A stretch of 64,000 nt of DNA, taken from contig NC_014306.1 of NCBI RefSeq assembly GCF_000196615.1, forward strand, positions 1,364,001 to 1,428,000. Direction: 5' to 3'. The translations under genes and the position numbers were made by a program. Source of the DNA: Erwinia billingiae Eb661 (GTDB lineage: Bacteria > Pseudomonadota > Gammaproteobacteria > Enterobacterales > Enterobacteriaceae). Positions 8,171 to 17,538 of this stretch are shown here, in pieces; within the stretch, counting starts at the first letter, position 1, and each line of letters starts with the position of its first letter. The notes under the pieces are model-generated. The model saw only the letters and a program-made list of their open reading frames with translations. It did no database searches and was not told the DNA's origin.

Positions 8171-9310
8171 TCAGGCGACGGAGTACGCCTGCTCCAGCAT
8201 AAAGCGTTGCTGCTCTTCGCTGTAACTCACGATTGAATTCTTGCTGTTGGAACGCGCCAGGATCCAGCTGACTTCTTCCGCCGTCAGCGGCTGGGCATCG
8301 TGCCAGAAAGGCGTGATGGCATTATCTTTCAGCCAGTGAACCAGCATTCTGGCCGGCGGTAGGGTAAAGCCAGGGAACAGCGTGGCCGCCAGATCCGCCA
8401 TCAGTTCCTGTTGTTGTTCATTTTCGCTGTCGTTCAGCAGCGTCAGGAAAGGCAGCAGTAAGCGCCCGCACACTTCTCCGTGATGATAATCCTTAATCGC
8501 CCCTAATTCCCCGGCGATGCCGTGGATCACCCCCAGCCCGGCCATGCTCAGGCTTAAGCCGCCCTGCCAGGACGCCAGCATCATCTGCTCACGCGCCCGA
8601 TCGCCCTGTTCATCTTTGCGGTTCAGATGTGGCCAGGCGCTGATAAAGGCGCGCATGCCGCTCAGCGCGGTCTGACGGCTGAACAGATTGCCTTTGCTGG
8701 AAAGGTAGGCTTCAAACAGATGGGTGAAGGCGTCAATCGCGCAGCAGGCCAGCACATGCTCTGGCGCGCCGCGCAGCAAATCGGGGTCGAGAATGGCAAT
8801 ATCAGGCACAAAATTGGCGTGACGCAGCGAGGCTTTGACCTTGATGTCGGCCTTGTCAGTCACCACTGCGTTTTGCGTCACTTCGCTGCCGGTGCCGGCG
8901 GTGGTCGGGATGGCGATCAGCGGCAAGGTTGCGCCGGTAATCGGCGTATCTCCGACTTTTTCAAGATAGCGCAGGGTATTCAGTGGATGCTGGCTCAGCG
9001 CCGCAAAGGCTTTCGCGGCGTCCAGCACGCTGCCGCCGCCAATGGCCACCACGCGTTGCACCTTGCCGCGCCAGCGACCCACCCAGCCATCAATCTCATC
9101 GGGAGAGGCCTCATGGCTGACAATCTCATGGCCCAGCAGCAAAGGTTCCAGCTCGGCTTTCAGCGCATCCCACGCGGCGCCTTGCAGAAATGAACGGCCA
9201 CAGAACAGCAAAGTGGGTTGCGGATCGTTTTGCAGCAGCGGCAGCAGCTCGCGCAGGCTTCCACGGCCAAAATAGGTGTGGCGGTTGGCAATCATCTGGC
9301 TGGTGGTCAT
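8171..9310 (-). CDS. Iron-containing alcohol dehydrogenase
   Basis: 379 residues, type III (group III) metal-dependent alcohol dehydrogenase. NAD-binding GGGSVLD at residues 91-97 and PTTAGTGSEVT at 135-145. Metal ligands are Asp193 and His197 (IDAFTH), His263 (GVIHGIAGELG) and His277 (YHHGEVCG). All four metal ligands are intact, so the enzyme should be active. The substrate is not evident. It stands alone between the convergent pdxI-like gene and an upstream lipoprotein gene on the same strand 65 bp away. Confidence 0.88.
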   Translation of the reverse strand: MTTSQMIANRHTYFGRGSLRELLPLLQNDPQPTLLFCGRSFLQGAAWDALKAELEPLLLGHEIVSHEASPDEIDGWVGRWRGKVQRVVAIGGGSVLDAAKAFAALSQHPLNTLRYLEKVGDTPITGATLPLIAIPTTAGTGSEVTQNAVVTDKADIKVKASLRHANFVPDIAILDPDLLRGAPEHVLACCAIDAFTHLFEAYLSSKGNLFSRQTALSGMRAFISAWPHLNRKDEQGDRAREQMMLASWQGGLSLSMAGLGVIHGIAGELGAIKDYHHGEVCGRLLLPFLTLLNDSENEQQQELMADLAATLFPGFTLPPARMLVHWLKDNAITPFWHDAQPLTAEEVSWILARSNSKNSIVSYSEEQQRFMLEQAYSVA

Positions 9311-9375
9311 TGAGGTTTCCAGTAAGGTCAGAATCAGAGCCTACAAACTAGCAAGCTCGCGGGACGGGATAAAGA

Positions 9376-9768
9376 TCAGATTGAGCGGGAAGGGCAGTTA
9401 AAGGTCAGCACCTTATCCTGCGGCGCATTGACTACCATAAAGCGCGTATCGGAAAGCCGCATCGCCAGCCAGCCTTCAGGCGTGACGGCCGCAGGCACAT
9501 ATTTCTGGCGATCGGCGGAGTGTAATGGGCCACTGTTTAAGGTGAGATCCGGCACGGTGACGCTGAAAGAGGTAAAGCGATCGACTATTTTGCCCTGCAC
9601 ATTGCCCAGCACGCGGCCATCCAGCGTTTGCGCCTGGCCTTCACAGACCATGCCTTTTTCGCCGGATGAACAGCCGGTTAACAGCGCCAGCGCGGTAAGC
9701 AGCGGCACAGCAAAAATTGCCGGGTTGAGACCCGCGCACAACGGTCTTTTTGACTCCTGCCAGCGCAT
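9376..9768 (-). CDS. Small predicted lipoprotein of unknown function
   Basis: 130 residues with a basic N-terminus, a hydrophobic segment at about 14-30 and a lipobox LLTGC giving lipidated Cys33; the following SSGEKG has no Asp at +2, so outer-membrane sorting is expected. The mature part has two further cysteines (MVCEGQ and FNCPSRSI at the C-terminus) that could form a disulphide. AAGGACG lies 6 nt before the ATG. I do not recognise the family. It is upstream of the alcohol dehydrogenase on the same strand. Confidence 0.7.
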   Translation of the reverse strand: MRWQESKRPLCAGLNPAIFAVPLLTALALLTGCSSGEKGMVCEGQAQTLDGRVLGNVQGKIVDRFTSFSVTVPDLTLNSGPLHSADRQKYVPAAVTPEGWLAMRLSDTRFMVVNAPQDKVLTFNCPSRSI

Positions 9769-10220
9769 AATGCGTCCTTTTTTTCGGGTGTTCCTCTGAG
9801 TATAGCGGGGAGTGTGTTAAATATCGCCTGGCCTGAAACCCGGTAAAGATCAGGGGTAAAAGCGCTGATTTAACGCAAACTGCCCGGTGTATTATCAATT
9901 TGTGGGGTTCGACTGAATCAATTCAGCAAAATGCGTAACAACAGTTCGCAAAGCAATTATTGAGTGCTACAATTCCGCCCGATTTTGACACTTTCCCCCT
10001 GTTTTCCGCATCTGAACAGCCGTTTTACTCGACTGATTGCGCTATCACCCTCATTCCGTAGGGGACATTGACGGGCAAGTTTCAAAACGTCTTGTATACT
10101 TTTGCAGCATGATGCGCGCGTCTTATCGCATAACGGTGTTTACGAAAAGTCCGGCTTTTCGTGGCCATTCTGACGGTGAGGCTTTAACGGCTAACTTTAA
10201 AAAAATAACGAACCGATCCT
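9769..10220. promoter_or_regulatory. Divergent intergenic region between the lipoprotein gene and the TonB receptor
   Basis: 452 bp without a convincing gene. It must hold promoters in both directions. A perfect 14-bp palindrome CTGAATCAATTCAG sits at 9913-9926. TATACT at 10095-10100 is -10-like for the receptor, but no well-spaced -35 is present. I see no clear Fur box. Confidence 0.4.
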
Positions 10221-12374
10221 GTGAATAACAAAACGTCTGCTTTTCTCTTAACGCCGCTGTTTTTACTTCAGCCTGCGCTGAGCTATGCCCAGTCAACGGC
10301 TCCGCAGAGCTCCACCGACAGCCCCTCCGAAGGCTCGCTGATGGTCATTAAGCAGCGCAGTGGCTTATCCGAACTGGATACTCCGGCCGCGGTCAGCGTG
10401 GTCAGCGGTGATGATTTACGCAACAGCACGGCGCAGGTCAATCTGTCCGAGAGTCTCGGCAGCGTGCCTGGCCTGCAGATCCAGAATCGTCAGAACTATG
10501 CACAGGATCTTCAGCTGTCCGTCCGTGGCTTTGGTAGCCGCTCGATGTACGGCGTTCGTGGCGTGCGCGTCTATGTTGACGGCATTCCGGCCACCATGCC
10601 CGACGGGCAGGGGCAAACCTCCAATATTGATATCAACTCGATTGATAAAGTCGAAGTGCTGCGCGGCCCCTATTCGGCCCTGTACGGCAATGCCTCCGGC
10701 GGCGTGGTCAATATCGATACGCAGACCGGCAGCCAGCCAACTACACTGACAGCAGGCACTTACTTCGGCAGCTACGGCAGCTGGCGCAACAGCGTTAAGG
10801 CCAGCGGATCGACCGGTGACGGCAGCCATGCAGGCGATGTGAATTACACCATTTCCGGCTCCCGCTTCACCACCAACGGCTATCGCGACCACAGCGGCAC
10901 GCAAAAGAATCTCGGCAATGCCAGGCTCGGCGTACGGATTGATGATGTCAGCACCTTAACGCTAATGTTGAACAGCGTCTCGGTCGATGCCAACGATCCC
11001 GGCGGCTTGACGCGCGCCGAATGGAAAGACAATCCCCGCCAGTCTCCGCGCGGTGATACCTATAACACCCGTAAGAGTCTGGATCAGACCCAGGTGGGCC
11101 TGCGTTACCAGCGCGAGATGAGCGAAAACGACCAGCTAACGCTGACCACCTGGCATGGCGAGCGCCATACCACGCAGTATCAATCCATCCCTGTCGCCGT
11201 ACAGAAAAATCCGGCCTATCCGGGCGGGGTGATTGTGCTGGAACGTAAATACTCCGGTATTGATACCCGCTGGAAGCATCAGGATCAGATTGGCTCAGTG
11301 CCGTTCAGCGTTATTGGCGGCCTCGATTACGAAACCATGACCGAACGTCGTCAGGGCTTCCAGAACTATGTGATCGATAACGGCACCACCGAGCTGGGTG
11401 AGAAGGGCGAGCAGCGCCGGAACGAGAAGAACGTCATGTGGAATCTCGATCCCTACCTGCAAACCAGCTGGGATCTGACCTCGAAATGGACGCTGGATGC
11501 GGGGATGCGCTACAGCACCGTCAGCTTTGACTCTACCGATTATTACGTCACCACCGGAAACGGCGATGACAGTGGCAGCAAGCGCTACCACAAACTCCTG
11601 CCGATGGGATCGCTGAACTACGCGGTGACCGATGCCTGGAACGTCTATCTGTCCGCCGGACGGGGCTTTGAAACGCCAACCATCAATGAGCTTTCCTACC
11701 GCTCGGTGGATGGCAGCCAGACCGGACTGAACCTCGGCCTGAAGCCGTCAACCAGCGACACCGTGGAACTGGGCAGCAAAACCCGCATCGGCTATGGCCT
11801 GTTGACTGCCGCCGTGTTCCAGACCAATACCGATAACGAACTGGTGGTGGAAGACAGCAGCAACGGACGTTCAGTGTATAAGAACGCCGGCAAAACCCGC
11901 CGTCAGGGCGTTGAGATGTCCTTCGACCAGCAGTTTGCTGAAAACTGGCAGATGAAAATGGCGTGGACGTATCTCGATGCCACCTACCGCAATTCGACCT
12001 GTGATGACAGCGGCAGCTGTACGCCATCCGGCAACCGTCTGCCGGGCGTGGCGAAAAATATGGGCTACGCTTCTCTGGCCTGGGCCCCGGAACAGGGCTG
12101 GCACGCCGGCGCTGACGTGCGCTATATGGGCAGCATTCAGGCCGACGATGAAAACGACGCTAAAGCGCCGTCTTACACCGTGGTTGGCCTGAGCACCGGC
12201 TACAAATTTGGCTGGGATAAGTGGTCTCTCGACCTGTTCAGCCGCGTCGATAACCTGTTCGATAAAGCCTATGTTGGCTCGGTTATCGTGAATGAAGGCA
12301 ACGGCCGTTACTACGAGCCGGCGCCGGGACGAAATTACGGTGTGGGCGCGTCGCTCTCCTATTCGTTCCTGTAA
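10221..12374 (+). CDS. pqqU: TonB-dependent outer-membrane receptor, PqqU (YncD)-like
   Basis: 717 residues with a GTG start (10221) and a signal peptide cleaved near SYA-Q. A TonB box-like segment (SLMVIKQ) lies near residue 40. The plug domain spans about 55-165 and includes the signature VNLSESLGSVPGLQIQNRQN and SALYGNASGGVVNI. The 22-strand barrel closes with SLSYSFL. Long blocks (ELDTPAAVSVV, NYAQDLQLS, GRGFETPTINELSYRS, NGRYYEPAPGRNYG) match E. coli YncD as I recall it, which was shown to import pyrroloquinoline quinone and renamed PqqU. The next gene downstream is gcd, the PQQ-dependent glucose dehydrogenase, which supports PQQ as the substrate. Confidence 0.85.
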   Translation: MNNKTSAFLLTPLFLLQPALSYAQSTAPQSSTDSPSEGSLMVIKQRSGLSELDTPAAVSVVSGDDLRNSTAQVNLSESLGSVPGLQIQNRQNYAQDLQLSVRGFGSRSMYGVRGVRVYVDGIPATMPDGQGQTSNIDINSIDKVEVLRGPYSALYGNASGGVVNIDTQTGSQPTTLTAGTYFGSYGSWRNSVKASGSTGDGSHAGDVNYTISGSRFTTNGYRDHSGTQKNLGNARLGVRIDDVSTLTLMLNSVSVDANDPGGLTRAEWKDNPRQSPRGDTYNTRKSLDQTQVGLRYQREMSENDQLTLTTWHGERHTTQYQSIPVAVQKNPAYPGGVIVLERKYSGIDTRWKHQDQIGSVPFSVIGGLDYETMTERRQGFQNYVIDNGTTELGEKGEQRRNEKNVMWNLDPYLQTSWDLTSKWTLDAGMRYSTVSFDSTDYYVTTGNGDDSGSKRYHKLLPMGSLNYAVTDAWNVYLSAGRGFETPTINELSYRSVDGSQTGLNLGLKPSTSDTVELGSKTRIGYGLLTAAVFQTNTDNELVVEDSSNGRSVYKNAGKTRRQGVEMSFDQQFAENWQMKMAWTYLDATYRNSTCDDSGSCTPSGNRLPGVAKNMGYASLAWAPEQGWHAGADVRYMGSIQADDENDAKAPSYTVVGLSTGYKFGWDKWSLDLFSRVDNLFDKAYVGSVIVNEGNGRYYEPAPGRNYGVGASLSYSFL

Positions 12375-12424
12375 TACAGAATCCAGCACAGCCTGCCGTG
12401 TTGCCAACGCAAGACGGCGGGTAC

Positions 12425-12466
12425 AAAACACCGGATGGATAAGATGGTTAAACCGGGTGTTTTTTG
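12425..12466 (+). terminator. Probable terminator between pqqU and gcd
   Basis: AAAACACC (12425-12432) pairs with GGTGTTTT (12456-12463), followed by further T residues. The loop is long (23 nt). It would separate the pqqU and gcd transcripts, possibly incompletely. Confidence 0.5.
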
Positions 12467-12520
12467 CGATTTAGCATACGATCTAAATCGAAGACGTTAA
12501 ATTTTGGTAAGGTCCATACT

Positions 12521-14911
12521 ATGCAAAGTAAAGCACCGTTATCACGAATCCTCGTGATCCTTACGGCTGTGTTTGCCGTCCTCAGCGGGTTATACCTGCT
12601 GGTTGGCGGTATCTGGCTGGCCAAGCTTGGCGGCTCGTTCTATTACATCATCGCTGGTGTGATTGAACTGGTTGTTGCCTGGTTGCTGTTCCGTCGCCGC
12701 TCATCAGCGCTGTTGCTGTACGCGGTATTCCTGCTCGCAACGCTGATTTGGTCGTTGTGGGAAGTGGGGTCCGATTTCTGGGCACTGACGCCACGTCTGG
12801 ACGTCACCTTCTTCCTCGGCCTGTGGCTGGTGCTGCCGTTTGTTTACCGTGGTCTGAGCCAGGGCAAATTTGCCCGTGGCGCACTGAGCCTGGTACTGGT
12901 GGTAACGGTGATTGCGCTGGCTTACTCGGTGTTCAACGATCCGCAGGAAATCAACGGTTCCCTAAGCCCGGAGCAAGCGGCGAACATTGAGAAGTCTGGC
13001 GACGGCATCGCTGCCGGTGACTGGCCGGCTTATGGCCGTACCCAGGGCGGTACGCGTTACTCGCCGCTGACGCAGATCAACGACAAGAACGTTGGCCAGC
13101 TGAAGGAAGCATGGACCTTCCGTACCGGTGACATGAAGCGCCCAACCGATCCAGGCGAACTGACTGATGAAGTCACGCCGATCAAAATTGGTGATTCCCT
13201 GTACCTGTGTACGCCACACCAGATCCTGTTCGCGCTGGACGCAGCAACCGGTAAAGAGAAGTGGAAATTTGATCCACAGCTGAAAACCGATCCGTCCTTC
13301 CAGCACGTGACCTGTCGCGGTGTGTCTTACTACCAGACGCCGGATGTGGCAACGCTGCCAGCAGGCACCAAGCCTGCCATGTGCGCACGTCGCATCATCC
13401 TGCCGGTTAACGATGGTCACCTCTACGCGCTGGACGCGGAAACCGGCGCGCTGTGCCCGGAATTCGGCGAAAACGGCAAGCTGAACCTTCAGCAGAACAT
13501 GCCTAACGCCCGTGCCGGTGCTTACGAACCAACCTCTCCGCCAATCATCACCGATAAGGTGATTGTGGTGGCCGGTGCCGTAACCGATAACTACTCAACC
13601 AAAGAGCCGTCTGGCGTGATCCGTGGTTTCGATGTAAACAGCGGTAAACTGCTGTGGGCCTTCGATACCGGCGCTAAAGATCCGAATGTCCTGCCGGGTG
13701 AAGATCAGCACTATGTGGCTAACTCACCGAACTCATGGGCACCGGCGTCATATGATGCCAAGCTGGATCTGGTTTACCTGCCAATCGGCGTGGCAACACC
13801 GGATATCTGGGGCGGCAACCGTACCCCGGAAATGGAGCGTTACGCTTCTGGCCTGCTGGCGCTAAACGCGACCACCGGTAAGCTGGCGTGGTTCTACCAG
13901 ACCGTGCACCACGATCTGTGGGATATGGACGTTCCGGCTCAGCCGACCCTGGCCGATATCAACGACAAAAACGGCAACAAAGTGCCGGTCATTTATGTTC
14001 CGGCGAAAACCGGTAACATCTTTGTGCTGGACCGTCGTACCGGTAAAGAAGTGGTTCCTGCACCAGAAACGCCAGTGCCACAAGGCCCGGCGAAAGGCGA
14101 CCGTCTGTCACCAACCCAGCCGTATTCTGAGCTGACCTACCGTCCGAAGAAAAACCTGACCGGTGCGGACATGTGGGGCGCAACGATTTACGATCAGCTG
14201 ATCTGCCGCGTGATGTTCCACAGCCTGCGTTATGAAGGTCCGTTCACACCGCCTTCAGAGCAGGGTACGCTGGTGTTCCCGGGTAACCTGGGCATGTTCG
14301 AATGGGGCGGCATCTCTGTTGATACCGATCGCCAGATCGCCGTGACCAACCCAATGGCGCTGCCGTTTGTTTCCCGTCTGATCCCACGTGGTCCAAACAA
14401 CCCACTGTGGCCAGATGCCAACGACAAAGGCGGTAGCGGTACAGAAACCGGCGTTCAGCCACAGTATGGCGTGCCATACGGCGTGACCCTGAACCCGTTC
14501 CTGTCACCACTGGGCTTCCCTTGTAAGCAACCGGCCTGGGGCTATGTGTCTGCGGTTGACCTGAAAACTAACGATATCGTGTGGAAAAAACGCATCGGTA
14601 CCGTTCGTGACAGCTCACCAATTCCACTGCCATTCAAAATGGGTATGCCAATGCTGGGCGCACCAATCTCTACAGCGGGTAACGTGATGTTCATTGGCGC
14701 AACGGCAGATAACTATCTGCGTGCGTTCAACGTGACTAACGGTAAATCCCTGTGGGAAGCGCGTCTGCCAGCGGGCGGCCAGGCAACTCCAATGACCTAC
14801 GAAGTGAACGGCAAGCAGTATGTGCTGATCGCTGCGGGTGGTCATGGTTCCTTCGGCACCAAGCTGGGCGACTATATCGTTGCTTATGCTCTGCCGGATG
14901 ATGCCAAGTAA
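12521..14911 (+). CDS. gcd: Quinoprotein glucose dehydrogenase (PQQ-dependent, membrane-bound)
   Basis: 796 residues from the ATG at 12521, the same length as E. coli Gcd; TAAGG lies 9 nt upstream. Five N-terminal membrane helices (about residues 10-140) anchor the protein, and the rest is a periplasmic eight-bladed PQQ beta-propeller with typical tryptophan-docking repeats (DAATGKEKWKFDP, DVNSGKLLWAFDTGA, VHHDLWDMDVPAQP). It oxidises glucose to glucono-lactone and passes electrons to ubiquinone. PQQ must be made or imported; the importer-like gene pqqU lies immediately upstream. With the gluconate dehydrogenase at the window start it forms a periplasmic glucose to 2-ketogluconate route. Confidence 0.96.
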   Translation: MQSKAPLSRILVILTAVFAVLSGLYLLVGGIWLAKLGGSFYYIIAGVIELVVAWLLFRRRSSALLLYAVFLLATLIWSLWEVGSDFWALTPRLDVTFFLGLWLVLPFVYRGLSQGKFARGALSLVLVVTVIALAYSVFNDPQEINGSLSPEQAANIEKSGDGIAAGDWPAYGRTQGGTRYSPLTQINDKNVGQLKEAWTFRTGDMKRPTDPGELTDEVTPIKIGDSLYLCTPHQILFALDAATGKEKWKFDPQLKTDPSFQHVTCRGVSYYQTPDVATLPAGTKPAMCARRIILPVNDGHLYALDAETGALCPEFGENGKLNLQQNMPNARAGAYEPTSPPIITDKVIVVAGAVTDNYSTKEPSGVIRGFDVNSGKLLWAFDTGAKDPNVLPGEDQHYVANSPNSWAPASYDAKLDLVYLPIGVATPDIWGGNRTPEMERYASGLLALNATTGKLAWFYQTVHHDLWDMDVPAQPTLADINDKNGNKVPVIYVPAKTGNIFVLDRRTGKEVVPAPETPVPQGPAKGDRLSPTQPYSELTYRPKKNLTGADMWGATIYDQLICRVMFHSLRYEGPFTPPSEQGTLVFPGNLGMFEWGGISVDTDRQIAVTNPMALPFVSRLIPRGPNNPLWPDANDKGGSGTETGVQPQYGVPYGVTLNPFLSPLGFPCKQPAWGYVSAVDLKTNDIVWKKRIGTVRDSSPIPLPFKMGMPMLGAPISTAGNVMFIGATADNYLRAFNVTNGKSLWEARLPAGGQATPMTYEVNGKQYVLIAAGGHGSFGTKLGDYIVAYALPDDAK

Positions 14912-14975
14912 TCCTTGATAAGGGCGAACCCCGGTTCGCCCAATCTTCCCCGTTCATCAGGGAAGGCCAATAATA

Positions 14976-15008
14976 AGGACGTCTGCGCAATGCAGGCGTC
15001 TTTTTTTT
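14976..15008 (+). terminator. Terminator of gcd
   Basis: GACGTCTGC pairs with GCAGGCGTC (one G-U) around a short loop and is followed by eight T residues (15001-15008). Confidence 0.85.
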
Positions 15009-15416
15009 GGCAATAAAAAGGGCAAAAAGATGAAGGCAACCTTAAGTTTTCATTTTTTTCCAGTGCCTGAATTTCCCCCGCTGCCCGCAATTGCCTCGCG
15101 AAAGTAAACCCAACCTAAACCCCGCAACTGATTTCCTGCCTAAATTCTCACGCCTCGAACAATCTTAATTTTTAGCTAAGGAATCTCCTATATCGTTCAG
15201 CAAATGTTGATTAACGGACATTCTGACTCTGATACAGTCATTTTCCACTGTTGCTGAGCGCTTGATAACAACGGGCTTGCCAATGCTATCCGCAGACAGA
15301 CAGGCGTGGCCTGGTTAAACGACGATTAAATTTCAAGGCATTAGCGTTTGGTTTAGGCGCAGTTGGCGCACGTTCTGCTAAAGTTTTTTAGGGTTATTGT
15401 TAAAGGAATTTTACCA
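15009..15416 (+). promoter_or_regulatory. Regulatory region upstream of the arn operon, with a PmrA-box-like site
   Basis: 408 bp without a gene. At 15164-15180 stands CTTAAT-TTTTA-GCTAAG, which fits the PmrA/BasR box (YTTAAK-N5-YTTAAK): the first half-site is perfect and the second matches four of six. TATCGT 10 bp downstream (15191-15196) could be the -10. The remaining leader of about 200 nt is AT-rich. Confidence 0.42.
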
Positions 15417-16568
15417 ATGTCTGAATTTCTCCCTTTTTCTCGCCCGGCGATGGGCGAGGCCGAACTGGCCGCGGTTGGCGAAGTCATGAACTCTGGCTGG
15501 ATTACGACTGGACCTAAGAATCAGCAGCTGGAACAGGCATTTTGCCAACTGACCGGCAACCAACACGCGATAGCCGTAAGCTCGGCCACCGCCGGGATGC
15601 ATGTCACCCTGATGGCGCTGGGCATTGGCAGTGGCGATGAAGTGATCACCCCGTCGCTGACCTGGGTGTCCACGCTGAATATGATTGCGCTGCTCGGCGC
15701 TGAGCCGGTCATGATTGATATCGATCGCGACAGTTTGATGATTACCCCTGAGTTGATCGAAGCAGCGATAACTCCCCGTACCAAAGCCATCGTGCCGGTT
15801 CACTATGCCGGTGCGCCGGCGGATATCGATGCCATCCATGCGCTGGGCAAACGCTACGGCATCCCGGTGATTGATGACGCGGCGCATGCGGCAGGCACCT
15901 TTTACAAAGGACGCCACGTCGGTAACAGCGGCACGGCAATCTTCTCCTTCCACGCCATTAAAAATATGACCTGCGCCGAAGGTGGCCTGGTCGTCACCGA
16001 TAACGAAGCGCTGGCCAACCGTATTCGCAGCCTGAAATTCCACGGTCTTGGCGTGGACGCCTTTGACCGCCAGACCCACGGCCGCGCGCCGCAGGCGGAA
16101 GTTATCGCGCCTGGCTACAAATACAACCTCGCCGATATCAACGCCGCCATCGCGCTGGTGCAGCTGGCCAAGCTGCCAACGCTGAATGCCCGCCGTCAGG
16201 CAATCGCTGAACGCTATCTGAAGGAGTTGGCCGACACGCCTTTCCTGCCGCTGTCGCAACCTGACTACGACCATCAGCACGCCTGGCATCTGTTTATTCT
16301 GCGCGTCGATCCCGCCCGTTGCGGCCTGAGCCGCGACCAGCTGATGCAGGAACTGAAGGATCGCCAGATTGGCACCGGCCTGCATTTCCGCGCAGCGCAT
16401 ACGCAGAAATATTACCGGGACCGTTTTCCTGAACTGTCGCTGCCCGAAACAGAATGGAACTCCGAGCGCATTTGTTCAATTCCGCTGTTCCCAACGATGA
16501 CCGATGACGATGTCAGCCGGGTTATTGCCGCGCTGCATGAAATTGCTGAGAAACACCATGACCGCTGA
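15417..16568 (+). CDS. arnB: UDP-4-amino-4-deoxy-L-arabinose aminotransferase ArnB
   Basis: 383 residues, PLP-dependent DegT/DnrJ/EryC1 aminotransferase. PLP lysine is Lys182 in [15 protein letters not shown]; the PLP-phosphate and ring contacts are in [10 protein letters not shown] and [10 protein letters not shown]. It transfers the amino group from glutamate to UDP-4-ketopentose, making UDP-Ara4N for lipid A modification and polymyxin resistance. The ATG at 15417 is preferred over the upstream reading at 15363 because AAGGA lies 10 nt before it and the protein then begins like E. coli ArnB. It is the first gene of a seven-gene operon and overlaps arnC by 11 bp. Confidence 0.97.
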   Translation: MSEFLPFSRPAMGEAELAAVGEVMNSGWITTGPKNQQLEQAFCQLTGNQHAIAVSSATAGMHVTLMALGIGSGDEVITPSLTWVSTLNMIALLGAEPVMIDIDRDSLMITPELIEAAITPRTKAIVPVHYAGAPADIDAIHALGKRYGIPVIDDAAHAAGTFYKGRHVGNSGTAIFSFHAIKNMTCAEGGLVVTDNEALANRIRSLKFHGLGVDAFDRQTHGRAPQAEVIAPGYKYNLADINAAIALVQLAKLPTLNARRQAIAERYLKELADTPFLPLSQPDYDHQHAWHLFILRVDPARCGLSRDQLMQELKDRQIGTGLHFRAAHTQKYYRDRFPELSLPETEWNSERICSIPLFPTMTDDDVSRVIAALHEIAEKHHDR

Positions 16569-17538
16569 TCAACCTATTAACAAAGTCTCCGTCGTAATCC
16601 CTGTGTATAACGAGCAGGACAGTCTGCCGGAGCTGATCCGCCGTACCTCTGAGGCCTGCTCCCAGCTGTCAATGGCGTGGGAAATCCTGCTGGTGGACGA
16701 CGGCAGTAGCGACCGTTCACCGGAGATGCTGACCGCAGCGGCGGAAGAACCGGGCAGCCATGTTGTTGCGGTGCTGCTTAACCGTAATTACGGCCAGCAT
16801 TCGGCGATCATGGCCGGTTTCAACCACGTCAGCGGGGATTTAATTATCACCCTGGATGCCGATCTGCAGAACCCACCGGAAGAGATCCCGCGGCTGGTGG
16901 CGAAAGCGCAGGAAGGCTACGACGTGGTCGGCACCGTGCGGCAAAATCGCCAGGACAGCTGGTTCCGTAAACGCGCGTCCCGGCTGATCAACAACCTTAT
17001 TCAACGCACTACCGGTAAGGCGATGGGCGATTACGGCTGCATGCTGCGCGCCTACCGCCGTCACATCATTGACGCGATGCTCAACTGCCACGAGCGCAGC
17101 ACCTTTATTCCCATTCTGGCCAACACCTTTGCCCGTCGGGCGATTGAAATTCCGGTGCTGCACGCCGAGCGTGAATTTGGTGATTCCAAATACAGCCTGA
17201 TGAAGCTGATCAATCTGATGTATGACCTCGTCACCTGCCTGACCACCACGCCGCTGCGGATGCTCAGCGTGTTTGGCAGCCTGATCGCGCTGGCCGGCTT
17301 TGCATTGTCACTGTTACTGATTGTTTTACGTCTCTTCTTTGGCCCGGAGTGGTCCGGAGACGGGGTGTTTATGCTGTTTGCCGTGCTGTTTATTTTTATC
17401 GGTGCGCAGTTTGTCGGTATGGGGCTGTTAGGGGAATACATCGGACGTATCTACAACGATGTCCGTGCCCGTCCACGCTATTTTATCCAGCGCGTAGTTA
17501 ACTCCTCCGCGCCTGTCCGCTCTGAGGAAGACCAATAA
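16558..17538 (+). CDS. arnC: Undecaprenyl-phosphate Ara4FN transferase ArnC
   Basis: 326 residues. GT2 glycosyltransferase domain with VDDGSSD and the [12 protein letters not shown] metal-binding motif, then two C-terminal membrane helices (about 235-257 and 270-292) typical of polyprenyl-phosphate glycosyltransferases. It attaches formyl-Ara4N to undecaprenyl phosphate on the inner leaflet. The start at 16558 lies inside the arnB end (11 bp overlap) and gives [20 protein letters not shown]; an upstream ATG at 16504 would add 18 residues with no family match. Confidence 0.96.
   Translation: MTADQPINKVSVVIPVYNEQDSLPELIRRTSEACSQLSMAWEILLVDDGSSDRSPEMLTAAAEEPGSHVVAVLLNRNYGQHSAIMAGFNHVSGDLIITLDADLQNPPEEIPRLVAKAQEGYDVVGTVRQNRQDSWFRKRASRLINNLIQRTTGKAMGDYGCMLRAYRRHIIDAMLNCHERSTFIPILANTFARRAIEIPVLHAEREFGDSKYSLMKLINLMYDLVTCLTTTPLRMLSVFGSLIALAGFALSLLLIVLRLFFGPEWSGDGVFMLFAVLFIFIGAQFVGMGLLGEYIGRIYNDVRARPRYFIQRVVNSSAPVRSEEDQ

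Noticed and set aside
10037..10228. 63-codon frame before pqqU
   Set aside because: No ribosome site, no recognisable composition; it runs through the expected promoter and into the pqqU start.
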